From positions 124,001-188,000 of the forward strand of contig NZ_VCIW01000014.1 in assembly GCF_005765165.1 (NCBI RefSeq): a DNA stretch of 64,000 nucleotides, given 5' to 3'. The DNA comes from Paenibacillus antri. Its GTDB lineage: Bacteria; Bacillota; Bacilli; Paenibacillales; YIM-B00363. The translations under genes and the position numbers were made by a program. Below the pieces are notes generated by a model, which ran no database searches, was not told the origin of the DNA, and worked only from the letters and a program-made list of their open reading frames with translations. Below, in pieces: positions 63,108 through 64,000 of this stretch (position 1 is the first letter of the stretch; every line of letters starts with the position of its first letter).

Positions 63108-64000
63108 ATGACGGCGACGGCGAAAGAGCAAATGCGGCGGCTCGTGGATGAGCTCAATCATCACAATTATTTGTATTATACGTTGGATCGGCCGGAGCTG
63201 AGCGACGCGGAGTACGACAAGCTTTACGATCGGCTGACGGCGCTGGAGCGGGAGACGGGCGAGGTGCTGCCGGATTCCCCGACGCTGCGGGTCGGCGGCG
63301 GCATCCTGAAGGGCTTCGAGCCGCATAGACATCTAGCCCGGCTGTGGAGCCTTGACAAGGCGCAGACGAAGGACGATCTGCTTGCGTGGCATACGCGGGT
63401 ACAGAAGCTCGTGAACGATTACAACGAGAAAAACCCGGACGCGCCGCTGCCGGCGCCGTCGTTCGTGCTCGAGCTGAAGTTCGACGGGTTGACGCTCAAT
63501 TTGACGTACGACGGCGGGGAGCTCGTACAGGCGTCCACGCGCGGGAACGGCACGGTCGGGGAGGGCATTCTTGCGCAGGTGCGCACGATTCGATCGGTCC
63601 CGGCAAGCATTCCTTACAAGAACGGCGTCCTTGAAATCCAGGGAGAAGGCTTCATGTATTTGTCCGTCCTACAGAAATACAACGAGACGGCCGCCGAGCC
63701 GCTGAAGAACGCGCGCAACGCGGCGGCCGGGGCGCTCCGCAACCTGAATCCGGCCGTGACGGCGGAGCGCAAGCTCGACGCGTTCTTCTACAACGTCGGG
63801 TATACGTCGGAAGACCGCCCGTTCTCGACGCATGTGGAGATGCTCGAGTTTTTGCGCGCCAACCGCTTTAAAGTCAATCCGTACGCGCGGCACTTCGATT
63901 CGATCGAGGCGGTGCACGACGAGCTGACGCGGCTCGCCGGGACGCGCCGCGAATTGGACTTCCTGATCGACGGGGCCGTCGTCAAGGTGAACGACCTGCG
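63108..64000 (+). CDS. ligA: NAD-dependent DNA ligase, N-terminal part (truncated), divergent
   Basis: The frame from ATG 63108 (GGAGG upstream) runs off the window after about 297 residues. The Ia domain is present, with YYTLDRPELSDAEYDKLYDRL binding NMN, then SPTLRVGGG, SLDKAQ, the nucleotidyl-lysine motif ELKFDG (about residue 124) and NARNAAAGALRNLNP. Several normally strict positions differ: TRGNG for TRGDG, EIQGEGF for EVRGEV, KNARN for NPRN. So it may be a divergent paralogue or a ligase with altered cofactor contacts rather than the main LigA. OB, zinc and BRCT domains are outside the window. Confidence 0.85.
   Translation, partial: MTATAKEQMRRLVDELNHHNYLYYTLDRPELSDAEYDKLYDRLTALERETGEVLPDSPTLRVGGGILKGFEPHRHLARLWSLDKAQTKDDLLAWHTRVQKLVNDYNEKNPDAPLPAPSFVLELKFDGLTLNLTYDGGELVQASTRGNGTVGEGILAQVRTIRSVPASIPYKNGVLEIQGEGFMYLSVLQKYNETAAEPLKNARNAAAGALRNLNPAVTAERKLDAFFYNVGYTSEDRPFSTHVEMLEFLRANRFKVNPYARHFDSIEAVHDELTRLAGTRRELDFLIDGAVVKVNDL

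Overview
The window looks like a chromosomal segment of a high-GC, spore-forming Bacillota of the Paenibacillaceae (Paenibacillus/Cohnella-like). The reasons are AGGAGG-type ribosome binding sites with many GTG/TTG starts, LplB/YtcP-type sugar permeases with AraC partners, YesM/YesN two-component systems, an SLH-domain surface protein, a CotF-like coat pair, ftsEX-ctpB-minJ, and a pcrB-pcrA-ligA cluster. No rRNA, tRNA, CRISPR array, prophage or intact insertion sequence was seen. The assignment is inferred from gene content; no search was run.

Layout. 0-5.4 kb: arginine operon argB(partial)-argD-argF-argG-argH. 5.4-6.9 kb: a small operon of a 2TM protein, a TetR regulator and a DUF4188 protein. 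6.8-8 kb: a GCAGAA hexanucleotide array, a DUF559-like nuclease-fold/winged-helix protein and four tandem hairpins. 8-15.6 kb: VanW protein, ftsE, ftsX, an M23 murein hydrolase, ctpB-type protease and minJ (cell wall and division). 15.9-24.3 kb: an LplB/YtcP ABC importer, its lipoprotein, a membrane-anchored AraC regulator and a GH2 beta-mannosidase-like enzyme, a glycan-utilisation cluster. 24.3-33.6 kb is the most accessory-looking part: a degenerate paralogue of the 7 kb nuclease-fold protein, a perfect-heptad coiled-coil protein, a MITE-like palindromic element, and a two-gene surface module (SLH protein plus a 2181-residue multidomain exported protein) behind a promoter-terminator leader.

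33.8-36.5 kb: a sulfatase converging with a GT4 glycosyltransferase. 36.6-42 kb: uvrB-uvrA with a candidate LexA box, then a conserved small protein. 42-49.6 kb (minus strand): a secreted Ala/Gly-rich protein, a second sugar ABC importer, a candidate CcpA cre site, and a YesN/YesM pair. 49.8-54.3 kb: a tiny membrane protein, an AraC regulator, a ferritin-like diiron protein, a NagB-like deaminase and a TIM-barrel sugar isomerase/epimerase. 54.5-59.7 kb: U32 peptidase, coat-like pair, alpha/beta hydrolase and a small acidic protein. 59.8-64 kb: pcrB, pcrA and a partial, unusually divergent NAD-dependent DNA ligase.

The observations most worth following are: (i) the two paralogues of a nuclease-fold family, each behind a promoter, a short leader and an intrinsic terminator; (ii) a dispersed hairpin family (AATAGGGAACA-gcga-TGTTCCCTATT) with a compensatory base change between two loci 55 kb apart; (iii) the hexamer array placed at the predicted 5' end of a transcript; (iv) the SLH/giant-protein surface module; and (v) the substitutions at conserved positions of the DNA ligase.
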